Source: an uncultured Corynebacterium sp. | GTDB taxonomy: Bacteria > Actinomycetota > Actinomycetes > Mycobacteriales > Mycobacteriaceae | Assembly: GCA_943914465.1 (NCBI GenBank) | Contig: CALUCD010000001.1 | Span: forward strand, 1-64,000 | Reading direction: 5' to 3' | DNA length: 64,000 nt | Shown: piece after piece, positions 36,206 through 44,805 of the stretch | Position numbering within the stretch: position 1 is the first letter of the stretch | Layout of the letters: every line of letters starts with the position of its first letter | Notes under the pieces: model-generated | The model's database searches: none | Seen by the model: only the letters and a program-made list of their open reading frames with translations | Told to the model about the DNA's origin: nothing | Made by a program: the position numbers and the translations under genes

Positions 36206-37441
36206 TCATTGCAGTCGTTGCGCGACGCGGCGTGCAAAGTCAGCAATCACGAGATAGGCAGTGTCACGCCCTGTGCCTGCGTAGTTCGCCAACGCGAGAA
36301 ACGTCTCCCGAAGATCTGCGCGGACCATGAGCTCGGATTCGTTGAATGGGCGATCGGCGGGCGCGCGCAAAATGTGTCCCGCCGTGCCGAAGTCGGCCTC
36401 TTCACCGTCAGCCTCAAGTTCGATGCCGGCTTGTTCGAATTCGGCTGCTAGTTCCACGTCGTTCGCGGCGACCTCTGAGAGGGCAACCGGGTTGAGTACT
36501 GACAAGCTCGACAGCGCCCAGCCAATCATCGATCCTGTGATCCGGGCCTGAAGGGTATCGTCGTGCCGGAGCAACGGCCACGTGGAGCTCACCTCCTGAA
36601 GCCACGCGTCGATGAACGCTTGCACAGCGTCCTCGTTGTAGGACTGCGGCGAAAGATACAGGGGGAACCCGGCAGCGACGAACGCGACATCAAATGAGGC
36701 GTCGCGAAATCCAGCCCACTCGTAGTCGAGAAACTGCGTTCCGTGCTCAGTGTAGATAATGTTGTCTGGTGACAAGTCGAACGGCGTGAATGCACGCACG
36801 CCGCCCCGAAGTAACCGGGATTGTAGATTCGCTGCTGTCAGGGATACTTCAGTGGGGACTGTCATACCGGCTCGTTCAAGCATGCTCATGCCCAGACGAA
36901 TTCGGTGAGCGAGGAGCTTATCGCGAAGTTGTTGTACTCGTTCTGCTCCGGTGCGCGATCGCATCATACGAGTGAAGAGCACATTGAACGCTGGTTCCCG
37001 ATCCGCGGTCCCAGCGTGCATTCGTCCCAGCGCTGTCCCAAGGTTTCGTAATATTTGCACGTATTGCGCATCGTCTGCCCGCTCGAGCATCGACGCAAGC
37101 GTATCGCCGTCGCCCGCGTCCGAGATTATCAGCATTCGCTGCTGAGTGTCATACGCCAACAGGACGGGCCCGGGCCTGACACCGCTGCGTAGCGACGTGG
37201 TGAATTGGTAAGCAACCACCTCCCGAAAAAAAGCAGCATCATCAAGCGCATCGCCTGTTTCGGGAGCGTGCTTGACTACCACTGTGCGATGCTGCAGGAA
37301 CGGGTTAGGCGCGACTTTAGCTCGGTACACTCCGGCAACGCCTGACCCGTTGAGACGCACCACGTCTCCGAGTCGTTGCGTGCCGCCGTAGCGCTGGGTC
37401 AGCACCCCTTCAGCGGCGCGAATTACAGCATCGTTCTCCAT
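36206..37441 (-). CDS. Aminoglycoside phosphotransferase-like kinase
   Basis: Protein kinase-like fold phosphotransferase of unknown substrate, 411 residues from ATG 37441 behind AAGGGAG. Lysine-containing N-lobe (HRTVVVKHAPETG), catalytic loop FTPFDLSPDNIIY and metal-binding LDYEWAGFRD are visible. The Brenner-type HxD motif normal in this superfamily reads P-F-D, so the histidine is replaced. Orthologues of the aspS-rarA neighbourhood are annotated as phosphotransferases in this genus. It is not evidence of antibiotic resistance. Lies 46 bases after aspS. Confidence 0.75.
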   Translation of the reverse strand: MENDAVIRAAEGVLTQRYGGTQRLGDVVRLNGSGVAGVYRAKVAPNPFLQHRTVVVKHAPETGDALDDAAFFREVVAYQFTTSLRSGVRPGPVLLAYDTQQRMLIISDAGDGDTLASMLERADDAQYVQILRNLGTALGRMHAGTADREPAFNVLFTRMMRSRTGAERVQQLRDKLLAHRIRLGMSMLERAGMTVPTEVSLTAANLQSRLLRGGVRAFTPFDLSPDNIIYTEHGTQFLDYEWAGFRDASFDVAFVAAGFPLYLSPQSYNEDAVQAFIDAWLQEVSSTWPLLRHDDTLQARITGSMIGWALSSLSVLNPVALSEVAANDVELAAEFEQAGIELEADGEEADFGTAGHILRAPADRPFNESELMVRADLRETFLALANYAGTGRDTAYLVIADFARRVAQRLQ

Positions 37442-37487
37442 GCGTTGCTCCCTTGCGCACACCAGCTCCGGTCCGCACCCCCACCGC

Positions 37488-39353
37488 TCAGCTCTGTGTA
37501 CTAGCCCCGGCTGCTTCAGCCTCGTTATCCTGCGCCTCATCTCCGAGGGTCACATCATTGTGTCGCGCTCCAGTTGGCGGTGTCTTCGGTTTGAAATCCA
37601 CCCCGGTTTCAGCTCGCTGCGATGGTGGAATCGGTGCGGGCGCGTCGGTCAGTGGATCAACTCCACCGCCAGACTTCGGGAAGGCGATAACGTCACGGAT
37701 TGATTCAAAACCTCCGAGCAGGGAAACGATACGGTCCCAGCCAAACGCGATGCCGCCATGAGGCGGAGCACCAAACGCGAACGCTTCGAGAAGAAAACCG
37801 AACTTCTCCTTGGCTTCCTCCTCAGTGATACCCATCACTTTAAACACCCGTTCCTGCACGTCGCGCTGGTGAATACGGATTGAGCCCCCGCCGATCTCAT
37901 TGCCGTTGCAAACGATGTCGTATGCGTACGCCAGTGCGCTCCCCGGGTCGGTATCGAACGTGTCCAAATATTCGGGTTTTGGCGAGGTGAACGCGTGGTG
38001 TACCGCCGTCCACTTCGAGTTGCCCAATGCCACATCGCCTGATGCTTGCGCGTCGGCCGCTGGCTCAAACAGTGGTGCGTCAACAACCCAGGTAAACGCC
38101 CAATCACCCTCGTCGATTAAGTCGAGCTTCCGTGCGATTTCACCACGTGCCGCCCCTAGTAGCGCACGAGAGGCTTTCGTATCTCCGGCAGCGAAAAAGA
38201 TTGCGTCCCCCGGCTTCGCGTCAACATGCGCAGCGATGCCGGCCTTTTCCTCCTCAGTAATGTTTTTCGCGACGGGTCCGGTGAGCTCACCGTCTGGCTG
38301 CACGAGAATGTACGCCAGTCCCTTCGCCCCACGCTGTTTTGCCCACTCCTGCCATGCATCGAGCTGGCGGCGCGGCTGGCTGGCGCCTCCTTCCATGACC
38401 ACTGCACCCACGTACTCTGCTTGGAACACCCGAAACGGCGTATTCCGGAAGAAGTCAGTGCATTCCACCAGCGGTATATCAAACCGGAGGTCGGGTTTAT
38501 CTGAACCGTATTTTTCCATCGCTTCCTGGTACGTCATCCGCGCGATGGGCGTAGGAATGTCGTAGCCAATGAGCTTCCACAGCTCAACGAGGATCTCCTC
38601 GGCTAGCGCAATAACATCGTCCTGGTCTACAAACGACGCTTCGACATCGAGTTGGGTGAATTCGGGCTGGCGGTCAGCGCGAAAGTCTTCATCCCGGTAG
38701 CACCGAGCGATCTGATAGTAGCGCTCAACGCCCGCAACCATGAGCAACTGTTTGAAAAGCTGAGGCGATTGAGGCAGCGCGTACCATGAACCCGGCCTCA
38801 AACGGGCGGGTACCAGGAAGTCTCGCGCGCCCTCAGGCGTAGAGCGTGTCAGAGTCGGTGTCTCCACCTCAACGAAGTCGTGAGCGTCGAGCACCCGGCG
38901 AGCCGCGTGGTTCGCGGCTGAACGCAACCGCAGCGCCTGAGCTTGCGGCTCCCGACGTAGATCTAGGTAGCGATACTTCAGGCGGGTTTCCTCGCCGACT
39001 TCACTCGACGATGCGTCTTCAACCTGAAATGGCAATGCTGCCGCAGTGTTCAACACTGTGAGCTCGCCGACGTTGACTTCGACGTCGCCTGAAGCGAGGT
39101 TTGGGTTTGCGGAGCCCTCCGGTCGCAGCTCAACGACTCCAGTAACTTGAATGACATATTCGCTTCGCAGGTCGTGCGCTGCTTCGGCTACCTCAGATTC
39201 ACGAAAGACAACCTGCGCCAGCCCTGATCGGTCCCGCAGGTCAATGAAGATAACGCCACCGTGGTCACGGCGACGCGCAACCCACCCGGTCAACGTGACG
39301 GTTTGCCCGTCGAGTTCTTTGCGGAGGTCTCCTGCGAGATGAGTGCGCAGCAC
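37488..39353 (-). CDS. aspS: Aspartyl-tRNA synthetase
   Basis: Charges tRNA-Asp. 621 residues: OB-fold anticodon-binding domain (LTGWVARRRDHGGVIFIDLRD-type start), class II core with RYRDEDFRADRQPEFTQLD-type motif 2 and the bacterial GAD insertion, ending in a proline/alanine-rich tail. I start it at the GTG at 39353 (VLRTHLAGDLR), which matches corynebacterial AspS; a GTG four codons upstream has a closer AAGGA and is possible. Whether it also charges tRNA-Asn cannot be told from the window. Confidence 0.95.
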   Translation of the reverse strand: MLRTHLAGDLRKELDGQTVTLTGWVARRRDHGGVIFIDLRDRSGLAQVVFRESEVAEAAHDLRSEYVIQVTGVVELRPEGSANPNLASGDVEVNVGELTVLNTAAALPFQVEDASSSEVGEETRLKYRYLDLRREPQAQALRLRSAANHAARRVLDAHDFVEVETPTLTRSTPEGARDFLVPARLRPGSWYALPQSPQLFKQLLMVAGVERYYQIARCYRDEDFRADRQPEFTQLDVEASFVDQDDVIALAEEILVELWKLIGYDIPTPIARMTYQEAMEKYGSDKPDLRFDIPLVECTDFFRNTPFRVFQAEYVGAVVMEGGASQPRRQLDAWQEWAKQRGAKGLAYILVQPDGELTGPVAKNITEEEKAGIAAHVDAKPGDAIFFAAGDTKASRALLGAARGEIARKLDLIDEGDWAFTWVVDAPLFEPAADAQASGDVALGNSKWTAVHHAFTSPKPEYLDTFDTDPGSALAYAYDIVCNGNEIGGGSIRIHQRDVQERVFKVMGITEEEAKEKFGFLLEAFAFGAPPHGGIAFGWDRIVSLLGGFESIRDVIAFPKSGGGVDPLTDAPAPIPPSQRAETGVDFKPKTPPTGARHNDVTLGDEAQDNEAEAAGASTQS

Positions 39354-39385
39354 GGTGTGTTCCACGTCCTTCCACGTGACGGCGA

Positions 39386-39391
39386 ATTCTA
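39386..39391 (-). promoter_or_regulatory. Candidate -10 box (TAGAAT) of aspS
   Basis: TAGAAT on the minus strand, about 30 bases before the aspS start, in the divergent gap with the gene at 39470. Close to the actinobacterial -10 consensus; the -35 is not clear. Confidence 0.45.
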
Positions 39392-39469
39392 AACGCCAAA
39401 AGTCTACCGCGCGCATTCTTCATGTGCCGACAGGCCCATCAGCGTCAGATGTTTGGCAAAATGCTTCCC

Positions 39470-40387
39470 ATGACTTTCAAAGGTGATTTTGGTCAGGGTG
39501 CGGGTCAGCGTGTGCAGACCAGCTCCGGATCAGGGCGAGGGCCAGTACCGAGCGGCGCTGGCATGATGGCGCTTCCCGTCCTACTCGGAGGCGGCGGAAT
39601 CGGCACGGTGGTGCTCGTGCTTCTTGCGATGTGGTTGCTTGGTGGGCTCGGCGGCGGGGGCGGGATGTTCAGCCCGTCCCAGGGTGAAAACCAGTCCCAG
39701 GGCGACTACAACCTCGACCATTGCGATGCTCCAAACGCTCAGAACGAGTACGTGGACTGTCGCGCAGGCGCCACCGTAATGTCCGTGGATCAAGTCTGGT
39801 CCCATGTGCTGCCTGAGCAAGCCAATCTTGAGTACCGGCAACCAGGTATGCACATTTTCAAGCAGGACGTGAATACCGGGTGCGGATACGCGACAGCTGA
39901 CACCGGACCGTTCTACTGCCCGCGCGATGAAACCGCTTACCTTGATGTGTCGTTCTTCGATCAGCTGCACAAGCTTGGTGGCAGCTCAGGACCATTAGCA
40001 CAGATGTATGCCACATCCCATGAGATGGGGCACCACATCCAACAGATCGAAGGCACTCTGGGGCTGAGTGACTACAAAGATCCCGGTGAGGACTCTGCTG
40101 CGGTAGCGATCGAGCTGCAGGCAGACTGCTATGCCGGACTGTGGGCGCACTACGCCGAGGGCGAGGGAATGCTCGACACCATCACTGAGGAGCAGCTGAA
40201 CGAGGCGATCCAGACCGCGCAAGCTATCGGCGATGACAACATTCAGCGTCGCTCGGGCGGCGAAGTGGACCCAGATGCGTGGACACACGGGTCTTCTGAA
40301 CAACGCGGCACTGCCTTCATGTCTGGGTACCAGACAGGTAAAATGTCCGCATGCGACACACTCAACCGCGGTGTGTACAAGGACTAG
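39470..40387 (+). CDS. YpfJ-family neutral zinc metallopeptidase
   Basis: Membrane-anchored protein of the YpfJ/KPN_02809 zinc peptidase family (PF04228), 305 residues from ATG 39470 (MTFKGDFGQGAG). A glycine-rich segment and one transmembrane helix at about residues 32-58 precede the extracytoplasmic domain with the HEXXH-type motif SHEMGHHIQ and downstream ELQADCYAGLWAHYA. Cysteines in the outer domain could form disulfides. Substrate unknown. No ribosome binding site is visible. It ends five bases before the HEPN-like/CBS gene, so the two form an operon. Confidence 0.88.
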   Translation: MTFKGDFGQGAGQRVQTSSGSGRGPVPSGAGMMALPVLLGGGGIGTVVLVLLAMWLLGGLGGGGGMFSPSQGENQSQGDYNLDHCDAPNAQNEYVDCRAGATVMSVDQVWSHVLPEQANLEYRQPGMHIFKQDVNTGCGYATADTGPFYCPRDETAYLDVSFFDQLHKLGGSSGPLAQMYATSHEMGHHIQQIEGTLGLSDYKDPGEDSAAVAIELQADCYAGLWAHYAEGEGMLDTITEEQLNEAIQTAQAIGDDNIQRRSGGEVDPDAWTHGSSEQRGTAFMSGYQTGKMSACDTLNRGVYKD

Positions 40388-40392
40388 GTCCA

Positions 40393-41127
40393 ATGAGCGA
40401 GCCGTCGCCTGCGTCTGTCAGCAGGGCAGTGGAATTTCTTGCAATATTTAACGATATTGAGGCTTTTTTGCGCGAAGAGCTTGGCGCAAAAAAGACCGAT
40501 TCGTTCAAATGGATGGCCACTCAGGCCTCTAAACGCGGCATCATCACCCAAGCCCATGCCGCGGACCTGCGAGAGTTTGCGGAACTGCGCAATGCGATCA
40601 GCCACGGCGAATACCAGGACTTTCGACCGATTGCGGAACCGCTGCCCGAGACGGTCCAGGAGATACAACGCATCCGGAACGCCCTGATACAACCCACCCT
40701 CGCGGTTGAGGTGGTCGGCGACGACCAGGAAATCGTGACACTCTCGCCTGAGGATGAAATCCGCGACGCGCTTCGTGCCATTAGGGAAACTGGTCACACG
40801 CAGTTCCCTATCTACGATGGCAGCGGTTGCGTCGGACTTCTCACCACAAACGCGATCGCCCGTTGGGTTGCTGCCGAGCTGGAAGCAGGCGACACGATCG
40901 ACTCAACTACTATCGCCACCGCCCTCGAACTGTCCGGCCAGCACGACACCGCGGTGTTCCTGCCGCGAGACGCCACCGCCGCAGCAGCAATTGACGCGCT
41001 CACGACCCCACTCGACTCCGGAGCTTTGCCGCGTCTGGCCATCATCACCCCAGATGGCACCGGCAAGCAGCGCCCAATCGCGGTGGTGGGTGCTACTGAT
41101 ATCCCGGCGCTGACCGCGGCGACGTGA
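40393..41127 (+). CDS. HEPN-like domain fused to a CBS pair
   Basis: 244 residues in two parts. The C-terminal half (about 115-240) has the pattern of paired CBS domains, which bind adenine nucleotides in other proteins. The N-terminal half is helical and contains ELRNAISHGEY, with Arg66-Asn67 and His71: the R-x4-H motif that marks HEPN domains, many of which are metal-independent RNases of toxin and defence systems. The fusion would suit a nucleotide-controlled RNA-binding or RNA-cutting protein, but this is inference; inactive HEPN-like bundles also carry such motifs. Start is ATG 40393, five bases after the zinc peptidase stop. Confidence 0.65.
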   Translation: MSEPSPASVSRAVEFLAIFNDIEAFLREELGAKKTDSFKWMATQASKRGIITQAHAADLREFAELRNAISHGEYQDFRPIAEPLPETVQEIQRIRNALIQPTLAVEVVGDDQEIVTLSPEDEIRDALRAIRETGHTQFPIYDGSGCVGLLTTNAIARWVAAELEAGDTIDSTTIATALELSGQHDTAVFLPRDATAAAAIDALTTPLDSGALPRLAIITPDGTGKQRPIAVVGATDIPALTAAT

Positions 41128-41164
41128 TGCGTCGTAAACCAGAACAGCCCCGGATATTTGGGGG

Positions 41165-41170
41165 TATCAT
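41165..41170 (+). promoter_or_regulatory. Candidate -10 box (TATCAT) of sdaA
   Basis: TATCAT ends six bases before the sdaA ATG, and no Shine-Dalgarno fits between them. Spacing suggests a leaderless transcript. No clear -35. Confidence 0.4.
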
Positions 41171-41176
41171 GCGCGC

Positions 41177-42580
41177 ATGAGCCAAACTATGGTGAGCGTC
41201 GTTGACCTGTTCAGCATCGGCATCGGGCCGTCATCCTCGCACACAGTAGGTCCAATGCGTGCAGCGCTTGCTTTCATGGACTCGCTTGACGCCCACCCCC
41301 ACACCGTCGAGGTTGAGCTGCGGGGTTCGCTCGCAGCAACGGGCGTCGGACACGGGACCGATCGCGCCGTCCTACTCGGCCTTGCAGGCTACACCCCCAC
41401 TACAACCACAACGGATATCGCGCCAAAACCCGGCGAGCCCATTCCAGAGCGGGGAACAATTTCCGGCCCGCGCGGCCAACTCGAATACATCATCCACCTT
41501 GAACCGACGCCCGTTGCTGAGCACCCCAACTGCGTCATCTTTTCCGCGTGGGACGATAGCGGCGCGCAGCTCGCGATCAACCAGGCCTACTTCTCCGTCG
41601 GTGGTGGTTTCATCGTCGATCGCGAAGAGTTCAGCCACCTCGACGGTGATGACAATGCCAGCGCAGCGGGAACCGATAACGCTAACGCCGAGGTCCCGCT
41701 CCCGTTTTTAACGGCTGCGGAGTTGCTGCGCCACTGCGCCGACCAAGAGATGTCAATCGCGGAGGTCATGCGTGTCAACGAGGAGGCGCTACACGGCACG
41801 GACGAGCTCAATAGCCACCTCGACGCGGTGTGGAACGTGATGCAAGAGTGCGTCGCTCGCGGGTTGAAAACCGATGGGGTCTTGCCTGGAGGGCTCAACG
41901 TTAAGCGGCGCGCCCACCGACTTCACCGGTTGTTGACCGCGGAGTTCGAAGAGTCTGGCTCCCGCGGCCTTGATGCGATGGAGTGGGTCAACCTGTTCGC
42001 GCTGGCGGTAAACGAGGAAAACGCGGCGCATGGTCAAGTTGTAACCGCGCCGACCAACGGCGCTGCCGGAATCATTCCAGCTGTGATGCACTACTGCCGA
42101 GATTTCACGGACGTCTTCACTCCCGAACGCGCGCGGGAATTTCTGCTCACTGCAGGTGCCATCGGAGTCATTATCAAGCAGAACGCATCAATCTCGGGTG
42201 CTGAAGTTGGCTGCCAGGGAGAGGTGGGCTCTGCTTCGTCAATGGCAGCAGCAGGCATGTGCGCGGTGCTCGGCGGAACTCCGCAGCAGGTGGAGAACGC
42301 GGCGGAGATCGCGCTCGAGCACAATCTCGGACTCACATGCGATCCGGTGGGCGGGCTTGTGCAAGTGCCGTGTATTGAACGCAACGCGATCGGCGGGGTC
42401 AAAGCGATCAACGCTGCGCGCCTAGCAAAACTGGGCGATGGCACCAATATCGTGACTTTGGATGACGTAGTGGAAACCATGGCCTCCACCGGGCGGGACA
42501 TGATGAGCAAATACAAGGAGACGGCCATGGGTGGGCTCGCGGTGCAACTCGGCCTCCCGGTGAGCTTGCCGGAGTGTTAG
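41177..42580 (+). CDS. sdaA: L-serine dehydratase (single-chain, iron-sulfur type)
   Basis: Deaminates L-serine to pyruvate and ammonia with a 4Fe-4S cluster. 467 residues: beta domain first (VDLFSIGIGPSSSHTVGPM), alpha domain after about 190, with cluster cysteines in EVGCQGEVGSASSMAA, GLTCDPVGG and VQVPCIERN. Its TAG lies inside the stop codon of the convergent hisS gene: the ends overlap by four bases, with no terminator between them. Confidence 0.95.
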   Translation: MSQTMVSVVDLFSIGIGPSSSHTVGPMRAALAFMDSLDAHPHTVEVELRGSLAATGVGHGTDRAVLLGLAGYTPTTTTTDIAPKPGEPIPERGTISGPRGQLEYIIHLEPTPVAEHPNCVIFSAWDDSGAQLAINQAYFSVGGGFIVDREEFSHLDGDDNASAAGTDNANAEVPLPFLTAAELLRHCADQEMSIAEVMRVNEEALHGTDELNSHLDAVWNVMQECVARGLKTDGVLPGGLNVKRRAHRLHRLLTAEFEESGSRGLDAMEWVNLFALAVNEENAAHGQVVTAPTNGAAGIIPAVMHYCRDFTDVFTPERAREFLLTAGAIGVIIKQNASISGAEVGCQGEVGSASSMAAAGMCAVLGGTPQQVENAAEIALEHNLGLTCDPVGGLVQVPCIERNAIGGVKAINAARLAKLGDGTNIVTLDDVVETMASTGRDMMSKYKETAMGGLAVQLGLPVSLPEC

Positions 42581-43869
42581 GTCAGCGCACCAATGATCGC
42601 TTCTGCATTCAACGCAACGCTTACCTGCGACTGATCTGCCAGGTTTTTGAGTTGAACTTCCCCTGCCTCAAGTTCGCGGTCTCCCAGCACGATGGCGAAG
42701 CGGGCACCAGAGCGGTCCGCGCCCTTCATCGCTCCTTTGAGCCCGCGGCCCCCGTACGCCATATCGGCTGCAACTCCCGCTTGGCGCAGCTGGTCCACCA
42801 GGATGCTCATGCGCATCCGCGCCTCATCGCCGATCGCGACTCCGAAAACGTCAACCCGCGATTCGATCCCATCGAGCGTCACACCCTCCGCTTCGAGGGC
42901 GAGCAGGGTCCGGTCAAGGCCGAGGCCGAAGCCGATACCCGAGAGGTCTTGCCCGCCGATTTGCGCCATGAGCCCGTCGTAGCGGCCGCCTCCGCCAATA
43001 CCTGACTGTGCCCCTAGCCCGTCGTGGACGAATTCGAACGTGGTCTTGGTGTAGTAGTCCAGTCCGCGAACCATGCGCGGGTTGATGACGTAGGCAACGC
43101 CCATCGCGTCAAGACACCGGGTCACCGATTCGAAGTGGGCGCGACAGCCCTCACAGAGGTGGTCGAGCATGACCGGCGCATCTGCTGTCATGGCGCGCAT
43201 CTCCTCGCGCTTGTCGTCGAGCACACGCAGCGGATTGAGCTCTGCGCGTTGCCGCGTGGCCTCGTCGAGCGGGAGGGTGAGCAGGAAGGCCTGCAGCTTC
43301 TCCCGGTAGGCGGGCCGACAGTTCGCGTCGCCGAGGCTCGTGAGCTCCAAACGGAAGCCGGTTAAGCCGACCGCGCGGTACGAGCGGTCTGCGAGGGCGA
43401 TGACTTCGGCGTCGAGCAGCGGGTCGTCCACACCGATCGCTTCCACCCCAACCTGCTGGAGTTGGCGGTAGCGCCCCGCCTGGGGGCGTTCGTAGCGGAA
43501 GAACGGGCCGGCGTAATTCAGCTTCACCGGGAGGTAGCCGCGGTCCAGGTTGTGCTCGATAACGGCGCGCATGACCCCAGCGGTGCCTTCTGGGCGAAGT
43601 GTGACCGAGCGCCCGCCCCGGTCTTCGAAGCTGTACATCTCCTTGCTCACCACGTCGGTGGACTCCCCCACTCCCCGGGCGAAAAGCGCAGTGTCTTCAA
43701 AAACGGGCAGCTCGACGTGCTGATAACCGGTGACGCGGGCCTGGCGGGCGAATTCATCGCGCACGTGGATAAACGCGGCAGATGCTGGGGGGATGTAGTC
43801 GGGCACGCCCTTCGGGGCGGAAAGGGCCTGAAACTTTCCAGAGACTTTGTCAGACTGCTGCTCGCTCAC
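42577..43869 (-). CDS. hisS: Histidyl-tRNA synthetase
   Basis: Charges tRNA-His. 430 residues. Class II motif 2 FFRYERPQAGRYRQ, histidine-specific RGLDYYTKTTFEF and SGIGGGGRYDGL, and a C-terminal anticodon-binding domain from about 335. GTG start at 43869; TAAAAT lies eight bases upstream, with no clear Shine-Dalgarno. The 110-base gap to the upstream hydrolase gene contains this promoter. Confidence 0.96.
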   Translation of the reverse strand: MSEQQSDKVSGKFQALSAPKGVPDYIPPASAAFIHVRDEFARQARVTGYQHVELPVFEDTALFARGVGESTDVVSKEMYSFEDRGGRSVTLRPEGTAGVMRAVIEHNLDRGYLPVKLNYAGPFFRYERPQAGRYRQLQQVGVEAIGVDDPLLDAEVIALADRSYRAVGLTGFRLELTSLGDANCRPAYREKLQAFLLTLPLDEATRQRAELNPLRVLDDKREEMRAMTADAPVMLDHLCEGCRAHFESVTRCLDAMGVAYVINPRMVRGLDYYTKTTFEFVHDGLGAQSGIGGGGRYDGLMAQIGGQDLSGIGFGLGLDRTLLALEAEGVTLDGIESRVDVFGVAIGDEARMRMSILVDQLRQAGVAADMAYGGRGLKGAMKGADRSGARFAIVLGDRELEAGEVQLKNLADQSQVSVALNAEAIIGALT

Positions 43870-43877
43870 GCCGCTCG

Positions 43878-43883
43878 ATTTTA
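43878..43883 (-). promoter_or_regulatory. -10 box (GC-TAAAAT) of hisS
   Basis: TAAAAT on the minus strand lies eight bases before the hisS GTG. It is near-consensus and would give a leaderless or nearly leaderless message. Confidence 0.45.
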
Positions 43884-43979
43884 GCGCTCAGACCGTTGGT
43901 TGTTCGCTTTGGGTGGCGTCCGCTCAGGGCGCGCAACGACACTGTGCGTGCCCCCGGTGCCGGCGCTAGTGCCGGGCCG

Positions 43980-44633
43980 CTAACGCTCGGCGCGAATCTC
44001 ACGCAAAAACGGATTCGTCGCCCGTTCAAACTCAACTATTGACGTTGGTCCATGCCCCGGAAGAACAGCGAGCGTGTCCTCGAGTTCCCAGACCGGTCCG
44101 CGAAGCGTAGCCTCCATCGCTTCAGGGTCGGAGTAGTCGAGGTCAGTGCGCCCAATCGATCCGCGAAACAGAACGTCGCCGGTAAACACGAGCGTGTCTG
44201 CGACGAGTAGGACACTGCCCGGTGAATGCCCGGGCGCGTGGCGGACATTCAGCACTATTCCCGCCGGGGAAATTGTCTCCCCCTCGCGAAGATCTGCAAT
44301 GCGGTCTGGGACTTTCATCGTTGCGGCATCAAACAGTGTGCCCGAGGGTCTCGGCGCGATCGATCGGGGGTCAAGCATGAATTTGTCCGACTGGTGTATG
44401 TAGACATCCACACCGAGTTCACCGGCGTCTCGCACATGATCAATGTGCCCGTGTGTCAGCAGCACCGCAGTTAGAGTGGCGTTGTGCTGCGCGAAGAGGT
44501 CTTGCACCCGAGTCGCCGCGCTGAGCCCGGGATCGATAACAACTCCTTCTGCCGTCTCCATATCAATCAGCACGTAACAGTTGGTCTGGTAAGGCCCGGC
44601 GGCAAACCCGGTGATCTTTACGCTCTCCCTCAT
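43980..44633 (-). CDS. Metallo-beta-lactamase-fold hydrolase (glyoxalase II-like)
   Basis: 217 residues from ATG 44633 (MRESVKITGF). Binuclear zinc motif LTHGHIDHVRD, then APGHSPGS, FTGDVLF and the final metal histidine in LPGHGP: the set found in glyoxalase II-like hydrolases. The substrate is not determined; corynebacteria lack glutathione, so a mycothiol- or other thiol-ester is conceivable. Usual position next to hisS. The 34 upstream in-frame codons lie in the intergenic region and look noncoding. Confidence 0.88.
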   Translation of the reverse strand: MRESVKITGFAAGPYQTNCYVLIDMETAEGVVIDPGLSAATRVQDLFAQHNATLTAVLLTHGHIDHVRDAGELGVDVYIHQSDKFMLDPRSIAPRPSGTLFDAATMKVPDRIADLREGETISPAGIVLNVRHAPGHSPGSVLLVADTLVFTGDVLFRGSIGRTDLDYSDPEAMEATLRGPVWELEDTLAVLPGHGPTSIVEFERATNPFLREIRAER

Positions 44634-44707
44634 GACCACATCCTGCCTGAGCAATCGCGCGCCGGGCGAGGTCGTCGGGGGTAATCCGAGCAGATATGCA
44701 TCCCTGA

Positions 44708-44713
44708 TATTAT
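44708..44713 (+). promoter_or_regulatory. Candidate -10 box (TATTAT) of the cyclophilin gene
   Basis: TATTAT in the divergent gap 44634-44805. The same AT-rich stretch reads TAATAT on the other strand and could serve the hydrolase gene as well. A hairpin (44714-44736) starts right after it. Confidence 0.35.
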
Positions 44714-44736
44714 TTTGGGGTTCAACGACCCCCAAA
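44714..44736. repeat. Inverted repeat TTTGGGG-N9-CCCCAAA
   Basis: Perfect 7 bp inverted repeat with a nine-base spacer immediately downstream of the candidate -10 at 44708 and about 70 bases before the cyclophilin start. No T-run follows on either strand, so operator or leader hairpin is likelier than terminator. Confidence 0.65.
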
Positions 44737-44805
44737 GACGGCGCACGTGGGCGACGCGCCTCGTGTGAAACCGTAAAAAACCGAAGGAAACGAGGTCAGT
44801 TCACG

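Noticed and set aside
36206..37441. Antibiotic resistance gene (aminoglycoside phosphotransferase).
   Set aside because: Only the fold is shared; the conserved chromosomal context and altered catalytic motif do not support a resistance role.
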